Positions 18,306 to 28,600 of a DNA stretch of 64,000 bases are shown here, piece after piece. The stretch is from Paenibacillus sp. GTDB lineage: Bacteria; Bacillota; Bacilli; Paenibacillales; Paenibacillaceae. Position 1 is the stretch's first letter, and every line of letters starts with the position of its first letter. The stretch lies in assembly GCA_031254035.1 (NCBI GenBank), contig JAIRVF010000100.1:62001-126000 (forward strand). The letters are read 5' to 3'. Below the pieces are notes generated by a model. It had not been told where the DNA came from and made no database searches. It saw only the letters and a list, made by a program, of their open reading frames with translations. Position numbers and translations under genes: made by a program.

Positions 18306-18683
18306 ATGACAAACATTCCAACCACGATTAATGGCGTTCCGCTGACCGAATTGATTGGAAAGGAAGTGACTGTTAAATTTCTATCTGGTCGAAAACCAGT
18401 CGAAAAGAACATGGCAGAACAATTAAAAAAACACTACTTCGACATTTTATGGGATGTGAAGTTCAATTCCTTAAAGGGAGATTTTCAGTTACGTTTTCTT
18501 ATGATTCATAGTAATGGAAAAATCAAATCTAGCTTTTCTAGCTATACATGTTTATACTCGAATGTCGAATTGGAGATTGTAAAGGATGGAAAATTCTTAG
18601 ATATAAATACGTCAGACATGCAGGCTCTACTACAAGCTCTGAATAAGGACTTATTCAAAAAAAGTAGCGGGACTATCTTTTAA
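18306..18683 (+). CDS. hypothetical protein of the integrative element
   Basis: A 125-residue protein with AGGAGG seven bases before the ATG. It has no signal peptide, membrane segment or motif that I know. The body is mixed alpha/beta (KEVTVKFLSGRKP, FQLRFLMIHSNGK, VELEIVKDGKFL). It follows the terminator and direct repeat described at 17985-18220. Confidence 0.7.
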   Translation: MTNIPTTINGVPLTELIGKEVTVKFLSGRKPVEKNMAEQLKKHYFDILWDVKFNSLKGDFQLRFLMIHSNGKIKSSFSSYTCLYSNVELEIVKDGKFLDINTSDMQALLQALNKDLFKKSSGTIF

Positions 18684-18991
18684 GCCTGTTTGTTGCCAAG
18701 CTGTAGTTCCTAGTTCTGCAACAATTATTTATGCAGTATAACTGAATGGTTTTATATGGAGGGCTTTCTTGCCTCTGCGAAGCCTGTGTCTTTGCCATTT
18801 CGCAGTGAATCATGCCCATAGGGGCTCCATGTCAAACCTATGCATAAACTTTACTTATTGCTGTATTTTGAAACAAAACCATCGCTGCAAAACTCGGCAT
18901 TTTTCGATTGCGAAAAATTTTTTTAAGCCTTAGATTTGAGTGGACTACTACGTAGTAACCTTGTTGAATGTTATTAATGGAGGATGCTTCC
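18684..18991. other. intergenic region within the element
   Basis: About 310 bp with no supported gene. CTGCGAA (about 18775) and TTTCGCAG (about 18797) can pair around a 17-base loop, perhaps part of a structured leader for the next gene. No T run follows. Confidence 0.4.
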
Positions 18992-19165
18992 ATGAAAAAA
19001 CATAGTGACAAAACACATGAGAACACCAAAATCATTTCACTTACTGATTATGTAAAAAAGAAGAAACAAGAAAAGAACTTAGTTAATAAAGCCGTTCCAT
19101 TTTCAAAGATGTCGCTTAAAGACCAGCTAGAAACTATTCAGGCTATGCGAGATGAAGATGAATAA
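18992..19165 (+). CDS. small charged hypothetical protein
   Basis: A 57-residue hydrophilic protein (MKKHSDKTHENTKI at the start, acidic RDEDE at the end). I chose the ATG at 18992 because GGAGG stands eight bases upstream; the frame is open eight codons further. Function unknown. Confidence 0.6.
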   Translation: MKKHSDKTHENTKIISLTDYVKKKKQEKNLVNKAVPFSKMSLKDQLETIQAMRDEDE

Positions 19166-19252
19166 CTTTTTTGTTCATGATTTCTTCTTGTTTTTTCTAA
19201 TGAGAACTTTAAATAAATCCTGAGTTTTATTTATTCGTTAAGGAGCGGGAAC

Positions 19253-19609
19253 ATGAAAGAAAATAGGAAAAATAGATACTACGATGAGTCCCTTCAAGGC
19301 AAGACCCTTGATGAATTATGGATAATGGCATATGGAGAGAAGGACTTAGAAGAACGAAAAGCAAAATACGAAGCACGAAAGCTAAAGCCTGATTATGGAG
19401 AAGACGAACTCAATATATGTGAGTGTCCCATGTGCGGTTCTGATGATGTACCGAATGTGGATATTGACGTTGACCTAAAGTCGAAAAACAATAGAATCAA
19501 GAGCATCAAAGTGCGTGGCGGTAAGTGTTTTGGATGCGGCGAGACTTTTTACGATTCTGAGGTTACAGACCTACTCCTAAAGATAAGTAAGCTGATTGTC
19601 GATAAGTAA
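19253..19609 (+). CDS. zinc-ribbon protein resembling YgiT/MqsA-type fingers
   Basis: A 118-residue protein with two CxxC pairs: CPMCG near residue 58 and CFGCGE near residue 93, spaced as in YgiT-type zinc fingers. The N-terminal half is helical and charged. TAAGGAG precedes the ATG. No toxin-like partner lies next to it, so I do not call it an antitoxin. Confidence 0.7.
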   Translation: MKENRKNRYYDESLQGKTLDELWIMAYGEKDLEERKAKYEARKLKPDYGEDELNICECPMCGSDDVPNVDIDVDLKSKNNRIKSIKVRGGKCFGCGETFYDSEVTDLLLKISKLIVDK

Positions 19610-19619
19610 AGTCCTTCAA

Positions 19620-19664
19620 GAAAACAAACCAGAAATGGCAGTTATCCACTTCTGGTTTGTTTTC
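19620..19664. terminator. bidirectional terminator
   Basis: AAAACAAACCAGAA and TTCTGGTTTGTTTT form a 14-bp stem between convergent genes, with T runs on both strands. Confidence 0.85.
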
Positions 19665-19672
19665 CATTCCGA

Positions 19673-20521
19673 TTATCCTATCAACTTCTTCTTCTGTGCT
19701 TCAAACTCATCACCGCTGATTATTCCCTCATCTTTTAACTGGACGAGCTTTCTAAGTTCATCAGCAACAGACACATTTCCTTGTGAATTACTGCTACTTG
19801 TTGAAATCTCTTTTCGTTTATCTTCCTCATCGGCTTGTCTGATAAGGACTCCGATTAATTGATGGCAATGATATGCCGTATTGTAACCATCTTTATATTC
19901 CTGACTGTCCTTTGCATATCCAGAAAAGTACGACTCTAAAAATACAATCTTATGTATTGGGTTTACTGTATCATTAACAATTATGTTTAACTCAACCTTC
20001 TTTACTTTCTCTTGGCTAGTTGTTGAGCCAGAAAGCCCTCCGATTAATGCCCCGACACCACCAGCGAGTAAACCGCCTAACAATGCTCCTCCTAATTGGC
20101 TACCTCTGTTCGTAGAAGTAACACTGACACCATCAGTCAGAATCTCTGATTTTAAAATGTCATGATAGCTGTATACTTTATCTTTGTATGAATTAAGGGA
20201 AACGAATGATATTTTCTTGTTCGTCTCGTCGATTGATAATGTAACATCTCCATCCACTGAGGTATATTCTTGTGACGATTTGTAATTAGGAAGACGCTGT
20301 AACCTCTCGACCGTTTCATGTTGCTTCTCTATCCTTTTTTCTTCTAGAATTTCTTTAGCCTTCTTATAGAAATACAACGAACTGATTCCAAACCCGATGA
20401 ACAGAATCCACATCACAGTTGGATAGTCGCCACCGCCGCCAGTCATAATTAAAACAATAAAGAAAATAAATGTCATACTTACTGAAACAAGGAACATTGT
20501 ACCATTACGCTTCTGATTCAT
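19673..20521 (-). CDS. membrane protein with C-terminal SHOCT domain
   Basis: About 282 residues. Two membrane helices (FLVSVSMTFIFFIVLIM and VMWILFIGFGISSLYFY) come first, then a cytoplasmic beta-rich domain with a glycine-rich hydrophobic patch (LGGALLGGLLAGGVGALIGG). A classic SHOCT module ends it (LVQLKDEGIISGDEFEAQKKKLIG). GGAGG precedes the ATG at 20521; the frame stays open 58 codons upstream without a site. The SHOCT module is a short oligomerisation helix pair common in phage and element proteins. Role unknown. Confidence 0.78.
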   Translation of the reverse strand: MNQKRNGTMFLVSVSMTFIFFIVLIMTGGGGDYPTVMWILFIGFGISSLYFYKKAKEILEEKRIEKQHETVERLQRLPNYKSSQEYTSVDGDVTLSIDETNKKISFVSLNSYKDKVYSYHDILKSEILTDGVSVTSTNRGSQLGGALLGGLLAGGVGALIGGLSGSTTSQEKVKKVELNIIVNDTVNPIHKIVFLESYFSGYAKDSQEYKDGYNTAYHCHQLIGVLIRQADEEDKRKEISTSSSNSQGNVSVADELRKLVQLKDEGIISGDEFEAQKKKLIG

Positions 20522-21003
20522 ATTATTACCTCCAAATTCATTGTTTGCCCTAACACTTGCCAACTTCTTCGCATTCATTAAATTGACTTCCTTCTTTAAT
20601 TGATTAAGCTCATTATCAAGCTGTTCCCAGTAGAATCTAACAAATACGCCTAGTATATAATTCTCACATGTATGCACCCCTAGTTGTATTTTCACTTGTC
20701 ACATATTAACATATGAAACCCAATTTTTATAGGAAAAGTCTGTTACGTATATTGCTTATATTTCTGACACTGAACGTAGCGAACGTAACATTTCAATGGA
20801 ATAGTGAGAAAAAGTAATTTCTCCTTTTGACATGAATCCAGTTGAGGTGTTCAGAATCGAATAGTAGGTATTGAAGAATGATCTGATAGACGTGAATTAA
20901 TTGATGCCCTAAACTCATTATTGGTATAAAGAAGGTTAGAGGAGTAAAGATGGTTCTTCGTCTTGCTAAAGATGTGCTAGGTACATTTGATAAGCTGAAA
21001 TAA
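20522..21003. other. intergenic region with possible coding remnants
   Basis: A 480-bp stretch. A 17-codon plus-strand frame at 20950-21003 (begins MVLRLAKDVLG) has a good AGAGGAG site, preceded by a short broken frame (RELIDALNSLLV). These look like the tail of a decayed phage gene. A 72-codon minus-strand frame over the same bases has no ribosome-binding site and I leave it out. Confidence 0.35.
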
Positions 21004-21043
21004 CAAATCACCCATTCGCAATGAAGTCGAATGGGTGATTTTC
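21004..21043 (-). terminator. terminator of the small gene at 21080
   Basis: AATCACCCATTCG and CGAATGGGTGATT form a perfect 13-bp stem with a 9-base loop and T-rich tails on both strands. Confidence 0.8.
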
Positions 21044-21079
21044 TAACAGCATTACTACGGATATCAGTTTGGTCTTTAA

Positions 21080-21337
21080 CTATTCACTCTCACCAATCCT
21101 GTTTGATAAAATAGTTTTCGCCAGCCGTATATCTAACAATTCGGAGCGATAAGTAGTTTCTGCTGAATGTAGCATTGTCAAAACTTCCTCAACAGTCGGC
21201 AAATTAAGAACTCTCATACCTCTCTTATGTACTAGCATCAACAATTCCGAAATCATTTCTTGATATGTCTTTAATTTGAAACTCACTTCATCCTCTCTGC
21301 ATACGAGTTGTTCGTATTTCTCGAAGTTCTCGCTCAT
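21080..21337 (-). CDS. small helical hypothetical protein
   Basis: An 85-residue protein (MSENFEKYEQLVCREDEVSF at the start). The ATG at 21337 has AGGAGG seven bases upstream. The frame is open to a GTG at 21529 that would add 64 residues containing a plausible helical domain, so a longer form (149 residues) or a second fused gene is possible. No known family recognised. Confidence 0.55.
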   Translation of the reverse strand: MSENFEKYEQLVCREDEVSFKLKTYQEMISELLMLVHKRGMRVLNLPTVEEVLTMLHSAETTYRSELLDIRLAKTILSNRIGESE

Positions 21338-21804
21338 TTTACAACCTCCTGATGGAAGGATTAAGCTAATAATCTCTCTCTCTGCTCTCAAACACTCAAT
21401 TTCGGCTCGTATTGCTTGTTTGCGTTCTGGACAAGCGTCTTTTCCGATATGTTCCAAAGTAAGCTTAGAATGCACCCTAGCGAGTTCTATGAACCTTTGG
21501 GCAGTAACTTTATCATTCTTACCAACCACACCCTTACTCTATCAATCAAAAATAACCATATAGTATATCGTGAAGTACCAAGCCGATATGTTCCGACGTA
21601 AATATGTCTGCTCTATCCTTTTTATAATTACGCAAATCTATGCGCAGACTCACTCCTGTTAGTTACACCAATTATTAAATAACACCAAAAACCCGTACAA
21701 TTACTGCTCCTTCATAAGGTATGTCATTCCTCTGCCAAATCGATTAACTATTGCAGTCATCTAACACTTAAATAGTTAAGAAGACAGTTTAAGGGAGGAT
21801 AACA

Positions 21805-22059
21805 ATGAAAAACGAACTTGATTTTAGCCAAATTAACCTACGGAAGAAGTACCAGATGTTACGGAAACTAAAAAAGATCAAACTAAAACAGCTATCTGAA
21901 ATAATTGGAGTCACTGTACCGATGTTATCAATGTATGAGAACGAAATTGTTAATCTTGATAAAGATAAGGAAAAAATATATCGTGAGTCCATAATTAGCT
22001 TACCTGACGAGTCAAGGAATAAATCTTTAACATGTAAAGAGGTGTATACCCATGAGTAA
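21805..22059 (+). CDS. XRE-family helix-turn-helix regulator
   Basis: An 84-residue protein with a single HTH (LRKLKKIKLKQLSEIIGVTV, recognition helix PMLSMYEN). GGGAGGA precedes the ATG. Its last bases overlap the start of the 1,009-residue gene by 8 bp, so it should be co-translated with it. That is unusual for a phage repressor, which normally sits apart from structural genes. Confidence 0.8.
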   Translation: MKNELDFSQINLRKKYQMLRKLKKIKLKQLSEIIGVTVPMLSMYENEIVNLDKDKEKIYRESIISLPDESRNKSLTCKEVYTHE

Positions 22060-25000
22060 TGCCACAATTATTCAGACAAAAGATGACTTATTTATAGGTT
22101 CTGACTCAGCAACCTCATTACTACTAGGCGATCAGTTATGTAGACTAGATACACATGCAACCAAGTTGTTCAAATTCGACAACTTGGTTCTTTTTTGTTC
22201 AGGTGATCTAAATTATTGTTATCGAATTATGGATATGTTTGCATCTCATAAAACAAAAAGAGTTTATTCACTAAGAGAAATTCTCCTTGATACACACCAA
22301 GATGAAAGTGTTGATGTTGTTATTGGTGAATATAAAGAAAATAAAACATGGTTATATCAGCTTTCCCCATATAATAATTTCGACATTGTTACATACACAG
22401 ATATACCAGAAGGTGGCATCAACATCGTCACGGCAGGAATTAGAACAAAGGAATCCTACAATTCAGTTTGTAATAGTATTTCAGCAGGGAAAAGTGTTCG
22501 TGAGGTATATAAATCAGTATTTGACGAGATATCATATGAAGGTATTGGTGGTACATTAACTGTATTTAGGGTAAATCGTGAAGGTATCAATGAATATTTG
22601 AAGTATCAGATTAAGGAAAAAGAGAATCTAAAGGTAATAAACTATGAAGGCATTTTAAGCCATTATAAAAAACAGATGATAGTTGGTGAACGAATCTATG
22701 GAAAAATTTTTATGGGTGTAAACCTTGCTCTTGAAGATGAGGATGGCGTTCTGAAATTCCAAGGCTCCAAAGGCGAAATCTTTGATCGAAACGGAAGACT
22801 CATAATGAAGCTTGGACTTGTTGACCAGAATCCAGATAAGTTTGGTCTTTGGTCATTTAATGACATTACAAGAGTAAAGCTAGATCAAATCGAAGGCTTC
22901 GTAATCGACAGAGCATCAACTGATAAAAATAAACATCCTGATGGTTGGGAAAAGGTTATGTGGGCAGACCCAAGTGATGGAACACTGTACACGCTTAATA
23001 TGGTTGCTAAGAATATCAAGGTTGTCAATAACTTCGGAGATGTGATTTTAGATTCAGAAAATAATTATCTCGATATTGGAGACTTCAATACAATCGTTAT
23101 GGATAACAAACTTACAACGATGGAAAAGATGCAACTCATCACTGAGTTGTACAAGATTGAAGCTGGCTATCATCGGATGCTTGAACAAGCAGAGAAGTAT
23201 AAACGTTCCCAGCGTGACGATATCTTTGATATTGATGCTCAATTCTTCACTAAGTCTCCAAGTACAATTGACCTATACTCCACACAACAGCTAACGGAAG
23301 CATATTATGCCTTGCTCGATTACATGAGTCAGTATATTGAGATTGTTGGCAGAGAGCCATTAAATATCGATATCAACTCTCCTATGACAGATCAAACGAG
23401 TGAGATTCCAGACAGAGCAGAGTTTATCTTAAAGTTCAAGACATACTACGATGAAGAGAAGAGATTGAGAAATATGATCGAGGATGCTCAATTCTATTCT
23501 GGTCTTAACATGGGGCAATTCTATAATAACGTTGTTATTGGTCAATATGGATTCATTGCCTTACGTAATGATGGAAAGTATCGTTCAGTATTGAATGCTA
23601 CGAATGGTTTAGCATTGCAAAAGTGGGAGAAGAACAGATGGGTAAACAAGGTATACGCTTCTATTGGCAACTCTTCTTACGAAGATGGAACACTTATCGC
23701 AGAGGATTTGGTAGCGAAACGTTTGCGTATTGAAACTAAATATGGTGATGTGTTATTAGATTCAGATGCACTTAATCTTGATTTCAGTGTTCTCGATTCC
23801 ATTATCCTTAACGATGTAATTACATCATTGGAAAAGATAACTTTAGCCAATCAATATAAGAGTATTACCAAACAATACGTTACCCTAAAAGAGCAAATTA
23901 ATAGGTACGCAACGAATATTTATAATGATAGGGATTCTTCCTACTATGGTCTGGACACAGCAAGCGTGCAATTGGTTGCGGCTGGAAATACTTTGGATTC
24001 CACATACAGCGCATTAACTTCTTACATGAATCCTGTATTCGCCAATATGAATGCAACAACGCATATTGTCACTGACTTACATTCGACAAGACTTATCTTC
24101 CACCAAAAATGGGAGGACTTCTACAAGGCGTATGAGAGCGGTAGAGCGATGTTGTCAGACTTCTTAGAGAAGAGTTCGTTGCAGTTAGGGCGAAACTACA
24201 ATAATACAGTTATTGATGCTGAGAATGGCGTTGTAGTCACCAGAGGTAATATTATGAACAGAACAACTCTTAATGCTACTTATGGTATTAAGATTGAGCG
24301 AAACGATGGTACTGCATATTCGCCATCATGGTACAAGGTGTTCTACGTTGATATTGATGGAAACTTGTTTGCGGAAGATATGAGTACAAAGCGACTCAGA
24401 ATCCTTGATGCTGAACTTGGTGATGCAATCGTTTTCGACTGGAAAGATGGCATCACAATCTACGGAAGGCATGGTGAACAAATTCGTTTGAATGCCAATG
24501 AAGGTATCACTATTGATGTGAATAAAGAGAAGAGATTGTGGATTAATAAAGATGGTACTCTTCGTGCAAGAAAATTAATCATTGAGCCTGATATGGAAGA
24601 AGATTTAGTTCTTGATGGTGAAACTGATGGATATATCTCTAATCTTATGGTTAATAGTTTGAAAGCTGTTGAAAAGAACAATGAAGAACAGGATTACGTA
24701 TATATTCGTAATAACTTCGTTAAATTAAATACTGGCACATCAGCGAAGAGTGATATTACTAAGTTTAAGCTACATTTAACAAAAAATGATCAATTCAGCT
24801 ATCCAGAAATGATTTGGGGTCAAGGTAATGGTGTTGGTGGTAATTTAGGAGTAATTAAAAAACCTTCAAACGGATTCTTTGTTCAATATATTAATGATGC
24901 AGGTAATATTAGGGCATTAGACATGAATGTAACACAGAAAGATGCAATAAAAATACATGCTGAACATGGAGAAATAGTAGTAGAATCTGATACACAAATA

Positions 25001-25081
25001 ATGTTTAGCTGTGGAGGAAGTACTATTTCCATGACTCCAAATGGAATCAAAATAAGTTCACCACGGGTTGATCTAAACTAA
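22052..25081 (+). CDS. orphan phage-tail-like protein with Ntn-hydrolase-like N-terminus
   Basis: A 1,009-residue protein. The first 190 residues (TIIQTKDDLFIGSDSATSLL, later KLFKFDNLVLFCSG) have the strand pattern of a proteasome-like Ntn hydrolase. The rest repeats a module about three times (starting near 223, 493 and 717): NNVVIG- or NNTVID-type strand, FIALRNDG or VVVTRGN, LNATNGLAL or LNATYGIKI, then EDLVAKRLRI or EDMSTKRLRI. Helical spacers of about 110 residues separate the modules. The end (IMFSCGGSTISMTPNGIKI) looks like a phage tail-fibre or VgrG-type tip. No other virion gene exists in the element. The domain naming is inference. Confidence 0.6.
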   Translation: MSNATIIQTKDDLFIGSDSATSLLLGDQLCRLDTHATKLFKFDNLVLFCSGDLNYCYRIMDMFASHKTKRVYSLREILLDTHQDESVDVVIGEYKENKTWLYQLSPYNNFDIVTYTDIPEGGINIVTAGIRTKESYNSVCNSISAGKSVREVYKSVFDEISYEGIGGTLTVFRVNREGINEYLKYQIKEKENLKVINYEGILSHYKKQMIVGERIYGKIFMGVNLALEDEDGVLKFQGSKGEIFDRNGRLIMKLGLVDQNPDKFGLWSFNDITRVKLDQIEGFVIDRASTDKNKHPDGWEKVMWADPSDGTLYTLNMVAKNIKVVNNFGDVILDSENNYLDIGDFNTIVMDNKLTTMEKMQLITELYKIEAGYHRMLEQAEKYKRSQRDDIFDIDAQFFTKSPSTIDLYSTQQLTEAYYALLDYMSQYIEIVGREPLNIDINSPMTDQTSEIPDRAEFILKFKTYYDEEKRLRNMIEDAQFYSGLNMGQFYNNVVIGQYGFIALRNDGKYRSVLNATNGLALQKWEKNRWVNKVYASIGNSSYEDGTLIAEDLVAKRLRIETKYGDVLLDSDALNLDFSVLDSIILNDVITSLEKITLANQYKSITKQYVTLKEQINRYATNIYNDRDSSYYGLDTASVQLVAAGNTLDSTYSALTSYMNPVFANMNATTHIVTDLHSTRLIFHQKWEDFYKAYESGRAMLSDFLEKSSLQLGRNYNNTVIDAENGVVVTRGNIMNRTTLNATYGIKIERNDGTAYSPSWYKVFYVDIDGNLFAEDMSTKRLRILDAELGDAIVFDWKDGITIYGRHGEQIRLNANEGITIDVNKEKRLWINKDGTLRARKLIIEPDMEEDLVLDGETDGYISNLMVNSLKAVEKNNEEQDYVYIRNNFVKLNTGTSAKSDITKFKLHLTKNDQFSYPEMIWGQGNGVGGNLGVIKKPSNGFFVQYINDAGNIRALDMNVTQKDAIKIHAEHGEIVVESDTQIMFSCGGSTISMTPNGIKISSPRVDLN

Positions 25082-25213
25082 CAGGGAACAGTAATTATCT
25101 ATTGTTTACTCATTTAATAAGGCGGTACACGCTGAACCGCCTTGTTAGTGATTAGATTAACATCATCATTGGTATTCAATAAGTATGAATGAAATAATAA
25201 GGAGATTGATGAA

Positions 25214-25363
25214 ATGAGTTGGATACTAGTTACGGCAACACAATTTACAAAGAAACTAACAGATAGCGAACTCGAAATACTAAATATCGTAAAGTATAAA
25301 GAGGATGAAATTACAAAGTATCGAGTTCAACGCATTAGATATGAATGTAACACAAAACAATGA
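25214..25363 (+). CDS. 49-codon hypothetical protein
   Basis: A short gene (MSWILVTATQFTKKLTDSEL at the start) with AAGGAG eight bases before the ATG. The DNA at its end, in another frame, repeats the segment coding for ALDMNVTQ near 24915 of the upstream gene, so part of it may be a duplication. It runs into a strong terminator that overlaps its stop codon. Confidence 0.5.
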   Translation: MSWILVTATQFTKKLTDSELEILNIVKYKEDEITKYRVQRIRYECNTKQ

Positions 25364-25398
25364 CACCACTCCTGTAACGGAGTGGTGTCATTGTTTTG
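25353..25398 (+). terminator. strong terminator with perfect 20-bp stem
   Basis: CAAAACAATGACACCACTCC pairs perfectly with GGAGTGGTGTCATTGTTTTG across a 6-base loop. It ends the tail-like gene unit. From 25399 to 25616 I see no supported gene; a minus-strand frame coding for a short hydrophobic peptide lacks a ribosome-binding site. Confidence 0.85.
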
Positions 25399-25616
25399 CT
25401 AGCAACTTGGACGTTACAATAATTTTCTCGAAATTATACCTAAGGATAACCCAGTCCGCAGTCATACCGCCGATGGCTGTTACGGCACAGATACCTACAG
25501 TGTAGAAATACGTACGCTCAATATAGAAATTACTATTCAATTATGGCGTTTTTTTGCACATCAATTGTAGCGGGTAAAACCAGTGATTCAAGTTAATATA
25601 GCATATACTCTATTTA

Positions 25617-28600
25617 TTAGGTTCTAACGTTGCCCGGTAGCACTAACTGTGAGTCACAGCCTTGAAAATCCCATAGCCGATTGAACAGTGAAGATATATC
25701 CGTTTCCAGTGTCTCGATATTTTGAGTCAAAATTTCTCGATTCCGCCCTACAGCAACTGTAAGACCACTCTTCACATTGATTAGCTCACGAACTGACCGA
25801 GTAATTTCACTATGTATTTGTTGGTGTTCTAATCTCCCGAAATCCAGTCTCGGAATTGGTAAATCTGAAACCACCGCTGATCCTCGACTGTAATATCCTC
25901 CCCTAAAAGGGCTACCTCTCTTCCTCATGAAAAATTCAACAACATTTTGATTTAAAAGTCCAAGTATAAATTCCAATGAGTATCCGTATCTAGGGTTGCT
26001 AATCGAAACCTCCCCAGCAGTCCCTCCCGATGCATATCCAATCCCAACTTCATCGATACCGTATTTGTCACCGAGTTGATTAACGGAGTAGATTATTTTA
26101 GGACTCGAAAAGGCACTAAACAAAGCTTGATGCCTTCCATAACGGTAAAACTCCCCTATAGCTGGTCTTGGAGAAACTGAGCGTTTCGTTAGCCGTGCTT
26201 CAAAATTCTTCAAATATTGCCAAGCCATCGGATAATCATTCTCTAGCCTAGCAGGTGGGATTAGAATTTCTTGGTTATTGGCACCATACTCATATGGAAA
26301 AAGAATCAGCGCGTCTGCTTGGACATGCTTATACGATTTCACATTCTTAGTCGAGTCCATTAGGTATGGCTTTGTAATCGCCTTCTCGATAGTCCAGTTC
26401 ATTCCTTGTCTTTGAAACGTAATATATCCATTTGCCTCAACCCATTGATTAATAGGGAATACGTCCTCAGCACTTGTCTGAATCCCATTTAGTATATCAG
26501 CTACATCTTTGAGCTTAACGGAGTTAGTTATCAAAGTTGAAAGAATCCTTGCTTCTATATCATCTGCTGGGAGAACCCATGAGCTTTCTCGTGCATTTGT
26601 AAGAAGGTTATACGGTAACTGCATCCCTTTATTTGATGGGTCAGTTAGCCAGTCACTGTACCGATGGACATTACGATACCAAAAAATGTCCTTTGGTCTG
26701 TCACTACTACTTACGATTAATAAACATACATACGTAGACTTGTCTTCAAACAGCATTTCGTTACCAAAATCAACTATTTCAGTTACAAGACCATTATCAG
26801 CCAAAAATCTTCTCAGGTTTGCCCCCGACTCGATAGTCATCCATTTATTTGGGACAACCATTCCCATGAATCCATTCTGACCAAGCTTCTGAATTGCCCT
26901 TTCTAAAAATACAAAATATTTATCAAACTGTCTAAATGGAGTTGCGTACTGAGCTTTGTAATAGTCATACTCTTCCTTTGTTTTAACCTTCATTTCTTCT
27001 GTTTTTACATAAGGTGGGTTTCCGACAATGGCATCAAATGATTCTGGCAATCTTACTCTTGCCCAGTCCAATGGATGAGTATGCCTTTCAACATTCTGAT
27101 CTGTAGTTCTAAAGTTTGTATCGACAACCGAGTTACCCCAAATAATATTTCCATCCAAGTTCGGTAGGATACTTCTTCCCTGCGGTATTGTAGCCGCATT
27201 TTCATCTTCCAGCAATTTAACAAGCAGACTAAACCTAGCAATTTCTGCTGCATTATAGTCAATATCAATCCCAAACAAACAACTAAGCAGAAGTTCTTTC
27301 TTTGCTTCAAAAACTAGTCGATACTCATTTTCTGATCTACAATAGACTTTGCTAGTATCATTGATTCTTACAAAATAAGCGATTGCGGCATCCACGAGTT
27401 GATCTAGGCAGCGTAGTAAGAATCGACTAGAACCGACTGCTATGTCTATTACTCTTAACGACTTCAAAATATCAAAAGTTAGGTCGCCCTTTGCTTCTAA
27501 TTCGGCAAACCGACCATTAAATGTGCGTCTAACGATTTCATCAACAAGTGGTTGAGGGGTTGTTACAATTTCTCGATCTTCATAAGCTGGCTTGTCCTCT
27601 AACACAATCTGACCATTCTCATCAAGAACAAGACGCTTAACTAGAAATAGTTCGTAAACCTCCCCAAGGAACTCTGCGTCCAGTACACTAAAACTATATG
27701 GAGCCTGTGGGAAATAAAGCTCCTCAACAATTTGGAGAAAAAGCTTAGAATCCAACGAATACTGATTCTGCAATGGGTCTGTTGTAGTGTCAAATAAACC
27801 CGTATTATAACGCTCATCCAATTCTCGGAAGAATCGGCGTAATTCCACAGAATCCATAGTGGAGGCTACAGTCCTTAATCGCTCCTCACCCTCGATGCCT
27901 CTGTCCTCACACATACGAATGAATATCATTCTATTAATTAGCTTTTGCGCGATGTCATTTAAACCTTCAATATCTAGGTCTGGATGTCTTGTGTGAAGGT
28001 CGGAAGCTATCCTTAATCTCCATTCATTGAATTTCCCTAAGAATAGCGAACCTATCGGAAGCCCATTTTCCCTTGCAGCACCATAATATGTCTCTATGCT
28101 TCCCTGCGCAACGGAGTCTCTGCCAAAAATACTTTCTAGCTCACTAAATCGTGCAGGAAGATCTTCGAAATCAATATCAAGAAGTAGCCCAACGTCGGCA
28201 TTATCGGTTTGGGTTGGAGCTGTACTAGTATCATAAACCCTTAATACTCGAAAGTTTGTTAGAATTGAAACGGACATTCCTGCTGTCCAACCATAACTTC
28301 TTACTTGAAATGCACTTTCCTTATTCATTCTAATATCGACAGCTGGCTTTTTTGCCTCTACAAAAAATTTCCGAATAGCGCTAATACGAAATGTATAGTC
28401 TGGTCTTCTTGCAGTGGTTTCTGTTTGTTGAGACTCTTCCCTTATAACATCTTTAAGACTATTTGGTACTCCACCAGCGTTAGCCATATCCCAACCAAGG
28501 CAAGCAAACAGAGGGTCTATAAACTCAACCCTAGCCTCGGTTTCTGTGTAGCCCATGGCAGTTGAACAGTATCTTGCTTTATCCGACTTAAAATTAGACA

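Noticed and set aside
20793..21011. 72-codon minus-strand frame
   Set aside because: No ribosome-binding site, odd composition, and it overlaps the terminator at 21004-21043.
25390..25550. Minus-strand 50-codon frame with hydrophobic centre (TVGICAVTAIGGMTADWVI)
   Set aside because: It starts at a TTG without a ribosome-binding site and ends inside a terminator; kept only as a weak possibility.
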